A DNA stretch of 64,000 bases. Source: Streptomyces sp. NBC_00162 (GTDB lineage Bacteria > Actinomycetota > Actinomycetes > Streptomycetales > Streptomycetaceae). This document shows positions 26,885 to 35,344 of the stretch, in pieces. Every line of letters begins with the position of its first letter. Positions within the stretch are counted from its first letter, which is position 1. A program made the position numbers and the translations under genes. The stretch lies in assembly GCF_024611995.1 (NCBI RefSeq), contig NZ_CP102509.1, positions 1 through 64,000 of the forward strand, given 5' to 3'. The notes beneath the pieces are model-generated. The model worked only from the letters and a program-made list of their open reading frames with translations. It was not told the DNA's origin and ran no database searches.

Positions 26885-27358
26885 CTACTTCGAAGTCAGT
26901 GCCGGTCCCCCAGGGAATACACAACAGATGACTGTACCTTCGGGTGTGCCTACGACTTGGCAGTCAGCTCGTAGGCTCACTTTATCTTCTTTGGATTTCC
27001 GGGCCTTAGTGGACTTGCGAATGCTGGATGCGGCGCTAGACAAGGAGGCTTGAAGCTCTGAGCACAAGGTTAGAAGGAATCCCAGATCCTGAGGGACCTC
27101 CTCGGGGCGCTTGAATTTAACCATGACGAGAGGGTGCTCATGGTCTTGGCATTTAAGGTTCTTCAAGTGCGTGAACGACGCCACCAAATCAGTGGGGAGC
27201 GTCAGCCACCTTTCGCATGTGACACGTTGCGTGAACCTAATTACCGATGAATCACTTTCGTCGATCTTCACCATGCCGACTACGCTGAGTTCTGTAGGGT
27301 CCGGCAACTCGTTGTTTGAGAGCCTGGAAAGAAACTCTCTCGGTTCGTGAGTTCGCAT
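26885..27358 (-). CDS. Hypothetical low-GC protein, 157 aa
   Basis: ATG 27358 with GGAGG 8 nt upstream (GGAGGTGCTCAAG). Contains LSRLSNNELPDPTELSVVGM, a strand-rich centre (SVIRFTQRVTCERWL), the basic helix SSAASSIRKSTKARKSKEDK and C-terminal GTVICCVFPGGPA. GC is close to 50%, very unlike neighbours, so probably imported. No family recognised. The next ~400 bp downstream in coordinate (27359-27761) hold nothing convincing. Confidence 0.6.
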   Translation of the reverse strand: MRTHEPREFLSRLSNNELPDPTELSVVGMVKIDESDSSVIRFTQRVTCERWLTLPTDLVASFTHLKNLKCQDHEHPLVMVKFKRPEEVPQDLGFLLTLCSELQASLSSAASSIRKSTKARKSKEDKVSLRADCQVVGTPEGTVICCVFPGGPALTSK

Positions 27359-27761
27359 CTTGAGCACCTCCACAACTCGGCTTAAATCCGCAGCACGGAA
27401 GGCGTTGCAGCCAACACGTCACTTGGGATTTTCCAAGCTTAGTTCGGTCACACCGCAGGGGCATCCCAACTCCCCCTCGCTCTCTCACCGCCGTCGCTGG
27501 CAGCAACACCGACGCAGAAGTACTGCTTCTTCTTGCCCGAGACGAACGCGCGGCGTCCGCCGCGGTCGGCCACGGGCCTGCGGACCGCTTCAGTTGGCGG
27601 GATTCGCCATGTACGACGCTCACCCGGAGGCGGATCCGACGCGGCCGACGACATCCACTGGCCGGTGTCGGTCGTGCGAGCCCACCAGTACGTCGTGGAG
27701 GGCTTCCGAGGGCACCTCGGATCGGTCACCATGAAGGTCCGTCGGAGATCCGAGGGTGGGA

Positions 27762-28268
27762 ATGAGCGAGGGTGGGAACGTTCTGGACGGGCAACGGAGC
27801 GGGCCGGAGCAGGTCGGACCCGCCCCGTGGCTGGCCCTGGCCTGTCTGGTCGGGCTGATTCTGGCCTACGTCGTACTGACGAACTTCACCGCAGAGCTGC
27901 GGGCGGCGCTGTGGGGCGAGCCCGGCACCGTGACCGAAGCAGACTGCCGGACGTACGACAACACTGTGGCCAATGCGGGAGTGTCGACGTCCTGCTCGGG
28001 CGCCTTCACCCCGGACGACGGCGGCTCGTCGTTCGATGTCCCCGTCGAGGGCGACATCGATTCGCCACCGGTCCGCGCGTGGCTGGTGGACGGTTCGTCC
28101 GGCACCGCGTACGTCTCACCAACGGTGTGGGCGGGGGTGTTCCCGGTGGGGTTGTCCCTCCTCCTGGCCGGTCTCCCGGCGGCGGTGACGGTGAAGCACC
28201 TGCGCCGCGTCAACGCACAACGCCGTAGAGAGCCGCTTCACGGATCAGACACAGAGTCGAGTGCGTGA
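27762..28268 (+). CDS. Two-helix membrane protein with extracytoplasmic Cys loop
   Basis: 168 aa from ATG 27762 (GAGGGTGGGA upstream). TM1 is WLALACLVGLILAYVVLTNF. The ~80-residue extracytoplasmic loop has two Cys (EADCRTYDNTV, STSCSGAF) likely forming a disulfide. TM2 is GVFPVGLSLLLAGLPAAVTV, followed by a basic cytoplasmic tail. This layout is common among Streptomyces DUF3592-like proteins. Function unknown. Confidence 0.6.
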   Translation: MSEGGNVLDGQRSGPEQVGPAPWLALACLVGLILAYVVLTNFTAELRAALWGEPGTVTEADCRTYDNTVANAGVSTSCSGAFTPDDGGSSFDVPVEGDIDSPPVRAWLVDGSSGTAYVSPTVWAGVFPVGLSLLLAGLPAAVTVKHLRRVNAQRRREPLHGSDTESSA

Positions 28269-28400
28269 ACGACGACGAGCACAGCGGGTACAGCGCGCAC
28301 GTCACCTGGCTCGACATCGACAAGCCGGGCCTCTGGCCAGGGGCGCGGCCCGCGACCGAGGGCCCGGCTCCCGCCGTGCGCTCCGCAGCGCCGCCGGCCT
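28265..28400 (+). pseudogene. 5' end of a gene cut by the duplicated module
   Basis: GTG 28265 overlaps the preceding stop and opens NDDEHSGYSAHVTWLDIDKP, then GLWPGARP. The coding character is lost where repeat cluster D and the module begin. Probably the start of a gene whose remainder was replaced by the duplication. Confidence 0.35.
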
Positions 28401-28415
28401 GCCATGGAGTCGTCC

Positions 28416-28474
28416 GCCATCTACGCTGCTCAGCTCCGCCAAGGAGCGCGCTCACACGCCAACTGAAGCGCTCA
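28416..28474. repeat. 17-bp repeat family, cluster D
   Basis: Three direct units at 28416-28432 (GCCATCTACGCTGCTCA), 28438-28454 (GCCAAGGAGCGCGCTCA) and 28458-28474 (GCCAACTGAAGCGCTCA), period 20-22 bp. Same place relative to the downstream genes as cluster C, but the unit sequences differ, so the repeats evolve as individual sites rather than as a copied block. Confidence 0.6.
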
Positions 28475-28517
28475 GTCACAGGCGCCACGAGCACCTCGTC
28501 GGGACTCGCACAATAAT

Positions 28518-28534
28518 TCGAACACCTGATTGAA
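28518..28534. promoter_or_regulatory. LexA/SOS-box-like dyad (copy)
   Basis: TCGAACACCTGATTGAA, identical to 7051-7067, 8 bp before the start at 28542. Confidence 0.35.
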
Positions 28535-28541
28535 TAAGTGG

Positions 28542-28823
28542 ATGAAGTCCTTCCCGTTCCCCGACGACCTGATCAAGCTCCAGCAGCAGTGGACCGCCGC
28601 CTACCAGCGCCTCGCCGACCGGCCCGGGCAAGGAGGAGCGGAGCTCCGACGGGAGCTGATCGTGCTGTCGTGCCGGATCAGCGCGCACCCCTACTGGGAA
28701 GGGTCTGGATGGTCCACGGCGGGCCGGGTCGAGCTTCGTCAGGCAGCCGAGGCGGCAGACCGCGCGGCGGGACACCGCCGTGGTGGGTTCGCGGCGGCCG
28801 GCCCAGGGGCGCGGTCGCGGTGA
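28542..28823 (+). CDS. Small hypothetical protein, module copy 2
   Basis: 93 aa from ATG 28542, essentially identical in protein to the copy at 7075-7356 (MKSFPFPDDLIKLQQQW). Only synonymous or near-synonymous nucleotide differences were noticed, which argues that the reading frame has been under selection or that the duplication is recent. It overlaps the next gene at GTG 28821. Confidence 0.6.
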   Translation: MKSFPFPDDLIKLQQQWTAAYQRLADRPGQGGAELRRELIVLSCRISAHPYWEGSGWSTAGRVELRQAAEAADRAAGHRRGGFAAAGPGARSR

Positions 28824-29149
28824 GCAGGGTCCAGGCGCGCCTGGACCAGTGGCGAGCCGTGCGGGCCTGGCTCCAGTGGCAGCAGCGGCAGGTCGAGGAG
28901 AAGATCCACGGCCTGGAGGCGGAGCTCGCCGCCGAGCAGTCCCGCCGGCCACTGCCGCCACCCCCGGACTGGAAGGTCGAGTCGATCCGCACGGCGGCCG
29001 GCGCCAGGCCGCTGCGTGTCCACGTCGGCGACTGCATCATGGGCAACGGCAAGCCCATCGACCGCGACCAGGCCCGCCGGATGCTCGCCGACAACGTCGA
29101 GGCCTGCCCGTACTGCAACCCCGACAACGCCCTCGGCCTCATGGAATAG
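28821..29149 (+). CDS. DUF6233-type protein, module copy 2
   Basis: 109 aa from GTG 28821. Same blocks as copy 1 (LDQWRAVRAWLQWQQRQVEE, LPPPPDWK, HVGDCIM, DRDQARRMLADNVEACPYC) with about nine substitutions, most in the coiled-coil linker. The C-terminus is ALGLME against ALGLLD in copy 1. Directly followed by the converging HTH/coiled-coil gene. Confidence 0.75.
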
Positions 29150-29257
29150 GCGAACGCTGCCGCCGATCCGCCGCATGCGACGGATGCGGAACCGAACCGT
29201 TCGCCGCGCTCTCTGCGGCGGGTACCGGCCCCTCGCCGACGATGGCCGGCTCGCGGT

Positions 29258-30326
29258 CTAGCGGGCGTGCGCCTTCTCGGCGCAGGGGTCGCGTCTGTCC
29301 TGGGCCGGTGACGCGGTCGGTGTGGGTGAGGTGCTGGGCGTGGGGGTGGGGCTCGGGGTCGGCTCGGCGCTCGGCGTGGGCGATGCTTCCGGCGAAGGGC
29401 TGGAGGCGGGTCCGCTCGGGAAGCCGAAGATCGGTCGCGGGGTGTAGTTGGGCGGGAAGGTGATGATGGCCTCGGGCTTACGGACGAAGGCGGCCTGCTG
29501 GACGGTACCGCGGCCTTGGAGGTCGGCTCGGGAGATGAGCTGGTCGGCGCCTTGGGCCCTGCAGTCGCCGGACGTGCCGATGATGGAGTCCCCCGTGAGG
29601 ATCACGGTCGTCGCCAGCGCGGCCACCGCGACCCCTGCGGCCAGCGGACGTATCGCGGGACGCAGCGCAAGGCCTTCCCCCTGCCGCCACCATGAGTTGC
29701 TCGAGCCTGCGGCCACCCCCGGCGTGTGCGGGCCTAACCCCTCCCCCGCGAACGCTCTGCGGACCTGTTCGGCCCTCTCGCGGGCTTGGTGCAGGAGTTC
29801 GTCGGCATCCTTCTGGGCCTCGGCGCGGAGTCGCACGGCCTCGGCTTCCGCGCTCGCGCGGATACGGCCTGCTGCCACGCGGGCGTCCTCGCGGACGACT
29901 TCGGCTTCCTGCGCGGCATCGTCCAGGGTCTGCCGCACCGTGGCACGTAAGCGCTTGCTGGTCGGCTGGGCCTGGCGTTGGAGCAGCTTGACGTCGCGCC
30001 AGCGGCCGCGCCGTTTCGTCTATGAGGTCGGTGTCGGACTGGGACCCGGCAGCTGAGCCCTGATCCGGGTCTCGGGGGATGGTGAGGACCCGGACGAACT
30101 CGAGAAGTGCTTCCAGGGAAATGAACCGTCTGCCGGAGAGCATCTCGTTGAGCCCGGCCTTGGTCAGCCTCGGCCTCACCGAGGCGCTGGCCATGATCGC
30201 GTAGGACGGCGCGCCGTGGTCGATGTGGAGCCGGTTCAGCTCCTGTGTGAATGCCCGCAGCGCGTCCTCGAACACGGTGATAGCGGTGGCGTCGTGCGGC
30301 TCGATCCCGGGATCTGTCTGTGTCAC
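29258..30326 (-). pseudogene. HTH-coiled-coil-TM protein, module copy 2 (frame break)
   Basis: Start GTG 30326 with AAGGGGGTG upstream. The HTH part (LNRLHIDHGAPSYAIMASAS, LTKAGLNEMLSGRRF) continues as TIPRDPDQGSAAGSQSDTDLIDE, the natural linker. It then leaves frame at GAAACGGCGCGG (~30010-30020), where the coiled-coil frame (WRDVKLLQRQAQP) opens right after a TAG. The rest (LDDAAQEAEVVREDARVAA, then TM AAGVAVAALATTVILTG and the Pro-rich tail with Cys) ends at 29258. Copy 1 breaks at the same junction. So either the break predates the duplication, or the two ORFs are expressed by frameshifting or re-initiation. Confidence 0.6.
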
Positions 30327-30403
30327 CGGATCACCCCCTTGTCCGGAAACCAACGCTAGAGGGGCCCTGCACCGTACGTACACGGAATCTGCCGAACGTT
30401 GCT

Positions 30404-30421
30404 GAACGCCGGGCGGCGTTC
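30404..30421. promoter_or_regulatory. 18-bp dyad in divergent promoter region (copy)
   Basis: GAACGCC-GGGC-GGCGTTC, same sequence and placement as 9922-9939. Confidence 0.45.
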
Positions 30422-30525
30422 GAGGTCAGGGCGGTTTCACGTGCACAGTGACCGACGCTGTCCGGGTCCATGCGGGCACGTACAGATCGCTAGGAACCCG
30501 CCCCGTCGGCCGCTCTCCTGGAGAC

Positions 30526-30755
30526 ATGACCCACACCGACGCCACACCCCAGACACCTGGCCCGGTACAGCCCCCGCCCGCCCGGAAGCGGCCACTCCCC
30601 CGGAAGATGACCGGCGCAGCCACCGCGACAGCATCGTGCTGATTGTCCTCCTCGCCACCTGCGCCGGCGTCTACCTCACCGTCGGGGCCACCGGCTTCGC
30701 CGGCGTCATCAGTGCCGTCACCGGCCTCTACGGCGCCTGGCGCATGCGCCGCTGA
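30526..30755 (+). pseudogene. Tiny membrane protein, frame break, module copy 2
   Basis: ATG 30526 after TGGAGAC. As in copy 1, the N-terminal MTHTDATPQTPGPVQPPPA and the helix SIVLIVLLATCAGVYLTVGA with its basic tail (YGAWRMRR) are in different frames. The nucleotide sequence is almost the same as copy 1, so this could be one ancestral break or the same systematic error in both. Confidence 0.55.
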
Positions 30756-30882
30756 CCGACCGAAAGACACGGGCCCGATCGCCCGGCAGGCGCCGGTGCG
30801 GCAGGAGGCACCTCCCGGACGGTGGTGCATCAGGGGCACCGGCCTGTCGCAGCCCGCCGCGGCCGGCCCCGTCCAGACATGG

Positions 30883-30912
30883 CTGTGCCCCGACCGGGAG
30901 GCCGGGGCACAG
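30883..30912. terminator. Bidirectional hairpin terminator
   Basis: A perfect 10-bp stem CTGTGCCCCG (30883-30892) / CGGGGCACAG (30903-30912) with a 10-nt loop, placed between the converging small membrane-protein genes that end at 30755 and 30921. Confidence 0.65.
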
Positions 30913-30920
30913 GCACCTGG

Positions 30921-31061
30921 TCACTGCGGAGGGTTCTCACCCTTGTGGTCCGCGTCGCCCTTGCGGGCCTCGCGGCGGGCCCGTCGGGCTTCCAGGGTGA
31001 TGGAGAGCGTCGCTCCGATCAGGGTGAGTACGTCGGAGGCGATGGAGAGGACGTCGTTCAC
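30921..31061 (-). CDS. Tiny single-helix membrane protein
   Basis: 46 aa from GTG 31061 (AAAGGG 6 nt upstream): MNDVLSIASDVLTLIGATLS, then ITLEARRARREARKGDADHK. One amphipathic/hydrophobic helix is followed by a strongly basic stretch, the same plan as the proteins at 1916, 10044 and 30526. Divergent from the TPR-containing HTH/coiled-coil gene at 31233. This is the intact representative of the pair. Confidence 0.55.
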   Translation of the reverse strand: MNDVLSIASDVLTLIGATLSITLEARRARREARKGDADHKGENPPQ

Positions 31062-31232
31062 GGGCTGCCCTTTCGAGTGCAGGGGGCCGCGGTGTGCGGC
31101 CGGTAGGCAGACCATGCGCGGGAGTTGACTTATCCCGACCCTCCAGACGGAACATCGCAGGTAGGTTGCGGACAGAACGGTGGTTGTCCTGGATAGGGCG
31201 GATAAACGCGCAGCATGCAGCAGGGGGTACGG

Positions 31233-32636
31233 GTGGCGGAAGCGGACAAGCGCAAGGGTCGGCCGTGGGGGGCGATCCGGCCGGTGAACCCGTCGGCGGG
31301 CAAGCTCGCCGCGTTCCTGCGCGCTCAGGTAGAGGGTTCCGGCAAGACCCTCGCTGTGCTGGAGAAGGAGATCAACTACTCCACGACGCAGATCAGCTCG
31401 CTCCTCAGCGGACGGATCCCTCCGCAGCCGTTCGTCACCGCGCTGATTGGCGCGACCGTTCCAGCTCAGCTACGCGAACGCCGCCAGAGTGAGGCCGACG
31501 GCCTCTTGTACGACGCGATGCACCCACCCCGCACCGCGCCGGCCAGGGGTCTAGCGCCAACTGCAGGCACGGGTTCCGGAGCAGGCGTTGTGGATCTGGC
31601 CGCGGTACAGGCGCAGCAGATCGAGACGTATGACCGGCTCACCCGCGCCCTGGAACAGCAGGCCGAACTCCGCCAGGCAGCCGATAACAGCGCCCGGCTG
31701 ATCTGGATCCTTCTCGGCATGATCCACAACTTGACCGACCGGGTCCACACGCTGACGCGGGAACGTGACCACGCCGCAGGCCGGGAAGTGGTGGAGGCCG
31801 CCCAGGCCAAGCTCGCGCGCGCACAGTCCCAGCAGGCCAAGGCCGAGAGTGAGCTCACCCGCGCCGAGGAGAAGAAGCAGCAGGCTGTAGCGCTCTCCGC
31901 ACGCCTGCAGGAACAGATCACTGCGCTGACCGACGAACTTGACCGCCTCCGAGGCCAAGCTGGCGCCTCTCACGAGCGTCTGCCCGACCTCGCCCCCCTC
32001 GCCCCCTTCGCCCAGAAAGAAGAAACATCTGCCGACCCGGAGGCCGACGACATCGACGCAGCCCTGGCACGAGTGAGCGCGGTCAACGACACCGACGACG
32101 ACACTGTCTACCGCATCACCACCGAACTCGGCGACACAGCACCCTTTGTCCCGGACAACCCTCTCATCAGCGCGGACGTACCGAACAAGACCGCAGAGCA
32201 GCTACGCGTCGAGGCCGCAGCCGCCAGCAAGCGCGGTGACTTCCAGGAAGCCGCCCGCCTCTACGGGCTTCTGGCCACAGCTTCAGCAAGCTTTCTGGGG
32301 CCAGATCACCTCGACACTCTGGACGCGCGCGACGGGCACGCCGCCTGCCTCGGTGACGCCGGCGACCCCGGCACCGCACGCGACCTCTACGCCGACCTCA
32401 CCGCCGACCGCGAACGTGTCCTGGGCCTCGACCACCCAGACACCCTCATCAGCCGCTACCAGCACGCTTACTACGTCGGCGATGCCGGCGACCCCGACAC
32501 CGCACGCGACCTCATGACCGCACTCATCGCCGACGAAAGCCGCGTCCTAGGACCCGACCACCCAGACACCCGCACTAGCCGTTCCTGGCTCGCTAGCTCA
32601 ATGCGGATCGACGGTGCCGAGGCAGCCTCGGACTGA
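31233..32636 (+). CDS. HTH-coiled-coil-TPR protein (intact)
   Basis: 467 aa from GTG 31233 (GGGGG 6 nt upstream); ATG 31215 would add six residues but has no ribosome binding site. The N-terminal ~90 residues are HTH-like (KLAAFLRAQVEGSGKTLAVL, EINYSTTQISSLLSGRIP). A long coiled coil follows (residues ~125-255: ALEQQAELRQAADNSARLIW, VVEAAQAKLARAQSQQAKAE), then an acidic linker. Two to three TPR repeats of the NB-ARC-associated kind come last (LGPDHLDTLDARDGHAACLG, LGLDHPDTLISRYQHAYYVG). No NTPase domain. Paired with the small membrane protein at 30921-31061. Probably a sensor or regulator; function unknown. Confidence 0.75.
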   Translation: MAEADKRKGRPWGAIRPVNPSAGKLAAFLRAQVEGSGKTLAVLEKEINYSTTQISSLLSGRIPPQPFVTALIGATVPAQLRERRQSEADGLLYDAMHPPRTAPARGLAPTAGTGSGAGVVDLAAVQAQQIETYDRLTRALEQQAELRQAADNSARLIWILLGMIHNLTDRVHTLTRERDHAAGREVVEAAQAKLARAQSQQAKAESELTRAEEKKQQAVALSARLQEQITALTDELDRLRGQAGASHERLPDLAPLAPFAQKEETSADPEADDIDAALARVSAVNDTDDDTVYRITTELGDTAPFVPDNPLISADVPNKTAEQLRVEAAAASKRGDFQEAARLYGLLATASASFLGPDHLDTLDARDGHAACLGDAGDPGTARDLYADLTADRERVLGLDHPDTLISRYQHAYYVGDAGDPDTARDLMTALIADESRVLGPDHPDTRTSRSWLASSMRIDGAEAASD

Positions 32637-32730
32637 ACCGACCGCGGGTGCAGCATGCGGAAGGGCCACTCACCTAGCGGGTGGGCGGCCAGGGGCATAA
32701 ACGTCGCAGGTCAACCCTTCCGGGCCGAGG

Positions 32731-32923
32731 TCAGAGATCGGTCTCGACGTAGTCGATGTCGGTGAACTCCATCCGCAGGCCGTCCGCGCGGTTCCCGTTG
32801 TCCCGGAAGTAGGCCTCCCCGAGCCCGTCGGCGGCGAGCTGCTGCAACTCGGCCTCGGAGGACCCGGCATCATGGGCGGTCAGCAGCCTGTCACTCTCCC
32901 GTGTGGCTTTGTACACGAGTAGC
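32731..32923 (-). pseudogene. 3' end of a gene cut by ISL3
   Basis: The minus frame reads LLVYKATRESDRLLTAHDAG, SSEAELQQLAADGLGEAYFR, then GLRMEFTDIDYVETDL to the stop. Upstream it runs into the ISL3 end at 32924. C-terminal part of a small hypothetical protein; the 5' part is missing. Confidence 0.4.
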
Positions 32924-33043
32924 GGTTCTGGCTCAGGTTGTGTGGTCCGTTCACTGTGAGTGACCACTGAACTTCCTTTGACGCCTCCGGAAGTTGCCTC
33001 GAAATGAGCAGTGGCAGGAGCGACTGCCCTGACAGTTCGGGCT

Positions 33044-34645
33044 GTGAAAGAGGTCTTGCTCCGGCTGGAGGAGCTGCTGTTCCCGTCGATCGACGACGTC
33101 ACGGTGCTGTCGGTGGACGTGAACATCGCGATAGTGCGTGTTGAAGTGCGGTGCACCGCTGCGGGCGCCTGGTGCCCGGGGTGCGGAACGTGGTCCTGCC
33201 GGGTTCACGGCTCCTACCTGCGGTTTCCCGCCGATGTTCCGAGTGCGGGACGAAGCGTCGTACTCCAGCTGCGGGTCCGCCGGTTCACCTGCCGGAACGC
33301 CGAGTGTGGACGCCACACGTTCGTCGAGCAAATACCCGGCCTGACCCGAAGGCACGGTCAGCGGACCGAGAGGCTTCGCTCGACCCTGGCCGCGATCGGT
33401 CTCGCCCTCGCGGGCCGGGCGGGCGCCCGCCTGGCCCACGTCGTCGGAGTGCCGATCAGCCGCAGCACGGTCCTGCGGCTGATCGACGCACTTCCCGAGC
33501 CGGAGGTGCCCGCCCCGCGAGTGGTCGGCGTCGACGAGTACGCCACCCGAAAAGGCCGGAACTACGGCACCGTCCTCGTGGACGTCGAGACCCGCCGGCC
33601 GGTCGACCTGCTGCCCGACCGGGAGTCATCGAGCCTGGCCGCGTGGCTGGCCGAACGGCCCGGAATCGAGGTCGTATGTCGGGACCGAGCCCCGTTCTTC
33701 GCCGAGGGCGCCACCGCCGGCGCACCGCAGGCCGTGCAGGTCGCGGACCGGTGGCATCTCTGGCACAACCTCAGCGAGGCCGCTGAGCGGAGCATCGCCC
33801 AGCACCGCCAGTGCCTGCGCGTCCTGGTCCCTGAGACGCCTGAAACGACCGAGGAGGAGCCCGACCCTGCAGAGGAGTCGGCCGGTTCGCCATGGCCGAC
33901 CGGGCACCGGTTCGCCGACCGAACCCGAGCCGTTCACGCCACCGTCCATGCCCTGGTGGAGGCAGGACACAGCCGTCGCGCGATCCAGCAGCAACTCGGC
34001 ATGACGAGCCGAACCGTCAAACGGTACGCGGACGCCGCCAAGCCGGAAGACCTCTTCACCGGTCAGTGGCAGGCCCGGACCTCCGTCCTCGACGAGTACA
34101 AGACCTACCTCGACGACCGCTGGAACGAGGGCTGCACCAACGCCTGGAAACTGTGGGAAGAGATTGTCCCGCTCGGCTACCAGGGCAGCTACCAGCGCGT
34201 TCGCGCCTACCTCCGCCAGAAGCGCACCTCGCCACGACCCGTGACAGCCCGGCCGCCCTCACCCCGGGCAGTCGCGGGATGGGTTCTGCGCCGCCCGGAA
34301 AACCTGCCCGATGCCGAGCAACTCCAACTGAAGAACGTCCGGGCGAACTGCCCCGAGATCGACGCCCTCAGCAGGCACGTCCGGTCCTTCGCGACCATGC
34401 TCACCGAGCGCCAGGGCGAGCGACTGCCGGACTGGCTCGACGCCGTGAAACAGGACGACCTCCCGAGCCTCCACACGCTTGCCGCAGGTATCGACCGCGA
34501 CCGCGATGCAGTGATCGCTGGCCTCACACTGACCTGGAACTCTGGAGTCGTCGAAGGCCATGTCAACCGGATCAAGATGCTCAAGCGTCAGATGTTCGGC
34601 CGCGCTGGCTTCACCCTGTTACGCAAACGTGTGCTTCTGGCCTAA
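33044..34645 (+). CDS. ISL3-family transposase
   Basis: About 533 aa from GTG 33044 (earlier in-frame starts exist). The N-terminal zinc-binding part has AWCPGCGTWSC and TCRNAEC, followed by the HTH. DDE residues: VVGVDEYATRKGRNYGTVLV, VQVADRWHLWHNLSEA, SGVVEGHVNRIKMLKRQMFG. Full length and unbroken, hence probably active. Confidence 0.92.
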   Translation: MKEVLLRLEELLFPSIDDVTVLSVDVNIAIVRVEVRCTAAGAWCPGCGTWSCRVHGSYLRFPADVPSAGRSVVLQLRVRRFTCRNAECGRHTFVEQIPGLTRRHGQRTERLRSTLAAIGLALAGRAGARLAHVVGVPISRSTVLRLIDALPEPEVPAPRVVGVDEYATRKGRNYGTVLVDVETRRPVDLLPDRESSSLAAWLAERPGIEVVCRDRAPFFAEGATAGAPQAVQVADRWHLWHNLSEAAERSIAQHRQCLRVLVPETPETTEEEPDPAEESAGSPWPTGHRFADRTRAVHATVHALVEAGHSRRAIQQQLGMTSRTVKRYADAAKPEDLFTGQWQARTSVLDEYKTYLDDRWNEGCTNAWKLWEEIVPLGYQGSYQRVRAYLRQKRTSPRPVTARPPSPRAVAGWVLRRPENLPDAEQLQLKNVRANCPEIDALSRHVRSFATMLTERQGERLPDWLDAVKQDDLPSLHTLAAGIDRDRDAVIAGLTLTWNSGVVEGHVNRIKMLKRQMFGRAGFTLLRKRVLLA

Positions 34646-34663
34646 AAACTAGCTGGTCTGCGA

Positions 34664-35206
34664 CTACTTCAGGAGCCGGAAGCCCGGCTGCCGAGCCCAC
34701 GCTCTGAGGAATTCCGCTGAACCGTAGGCAGCAGGCCACGGATCCGTCATCGTCGCGATGATGCCTGGAAGGTCGGTCACGATCGGGACTTGATCCTCAA
34801 GAAGTTCGGCATTGGCGACGCCGCCGATCACGTCCATGACGGCAGCGGTCAGCAGGGCCGTGACGACGTGGTCGACGGGCCTGTTGCAGAACGCTATGAC
34901 GTCGACGGCGTGGGTCGGCGTGAAGCCGATAAGGGGTTCCTGGTCGACTTCGTCGGCGTGCTCGGCCTCGAAGATGGCCTCGTCGCCGATGCCGGGTCCC
35001 ATGAGAGAGACCATGACAGGCCGGCGTCCGTCGATGCCCCCGGTATCGGCGATGCCGAGGCTCTCCGCGTGAATATTCAGGTCGTACTCGCCGACCCGCT
35101 TCTCCTCAAAGTGCGATGAGGAACGGACAAGGAGTTCCCGGAGCCGCTGGATGGATACGGGTTGGACGGGCTCCGCCAACTCAATCACCAACACCGGACC
35201 GCTCAT
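34664..35206 (-). CDS. DUF6368 family protein (ISL3 passenger)
   Basis: 180 aa from ATG 35206: MSGPVLVIELAEPVQPVSIQ, HFEEKRVGEYDLNIHAESLG, EEVDQEPLIGF-like block (HADEVDQEPLIGFTPTHAVD), VVTALLTAAVMDVIGGVANA, PGIIATMTDPWPAAYGSAEF. Matches DUF6368 as I remember it, a family of immunity-type or regulatory proteins of unknown function in Streptomyces. Inside the ISL3 ends and converging with the transposase. Confidence 0.75.
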   Translation of the reverse strand: MSGPVLVIELAEPVQPVSIQRLRELLVRSSSHFEEKRVGEYDLNIHAESLGIADTGGIDGRRPVMVSLMGPGIGDEAIFEAEHADEVDQEPLIGFTPTHAVDVIAFCNRPVDHVVTALLTAAVMDVIGGVANAELLEDQVPIVTDLPGIIATMTDPWPAAYGSAEFLRAWARQPGFRLLK

Positions 35207-35344
35207 GACGAGAGCCTAGCCAGCCTGGGCTCCCATCCCCAACCGGTTACTCAGCGTGCCCTCACCACACAAGCTGAGCCAGAACCCGTCCTCGTGAACA
35301 AAGCCACCGTGCCACGTCTACCTGGGCGGCGGCTATCTCTTGGC

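Larger units (their letters stand above)
32924..35286. mobile_element. ISL3-family element with DUF6368 passenger
   Basis: 2363 bp between inverted repeats starting GGTTCTGGCTCAG, 22 of 23 matching (left 32924-32946; right complement ends 35286). Outside both ends a further conserved segment (TGGCTTTGT-nCACGAG, at 32902-32918 and 35291-35307) continues the symmetry, so the true ends may lie ~20 bp further out. Contains a full-length transposase and, on the opposite strand, a passenger gene. No 8-bp target duplication found. Confidence 0.75.
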
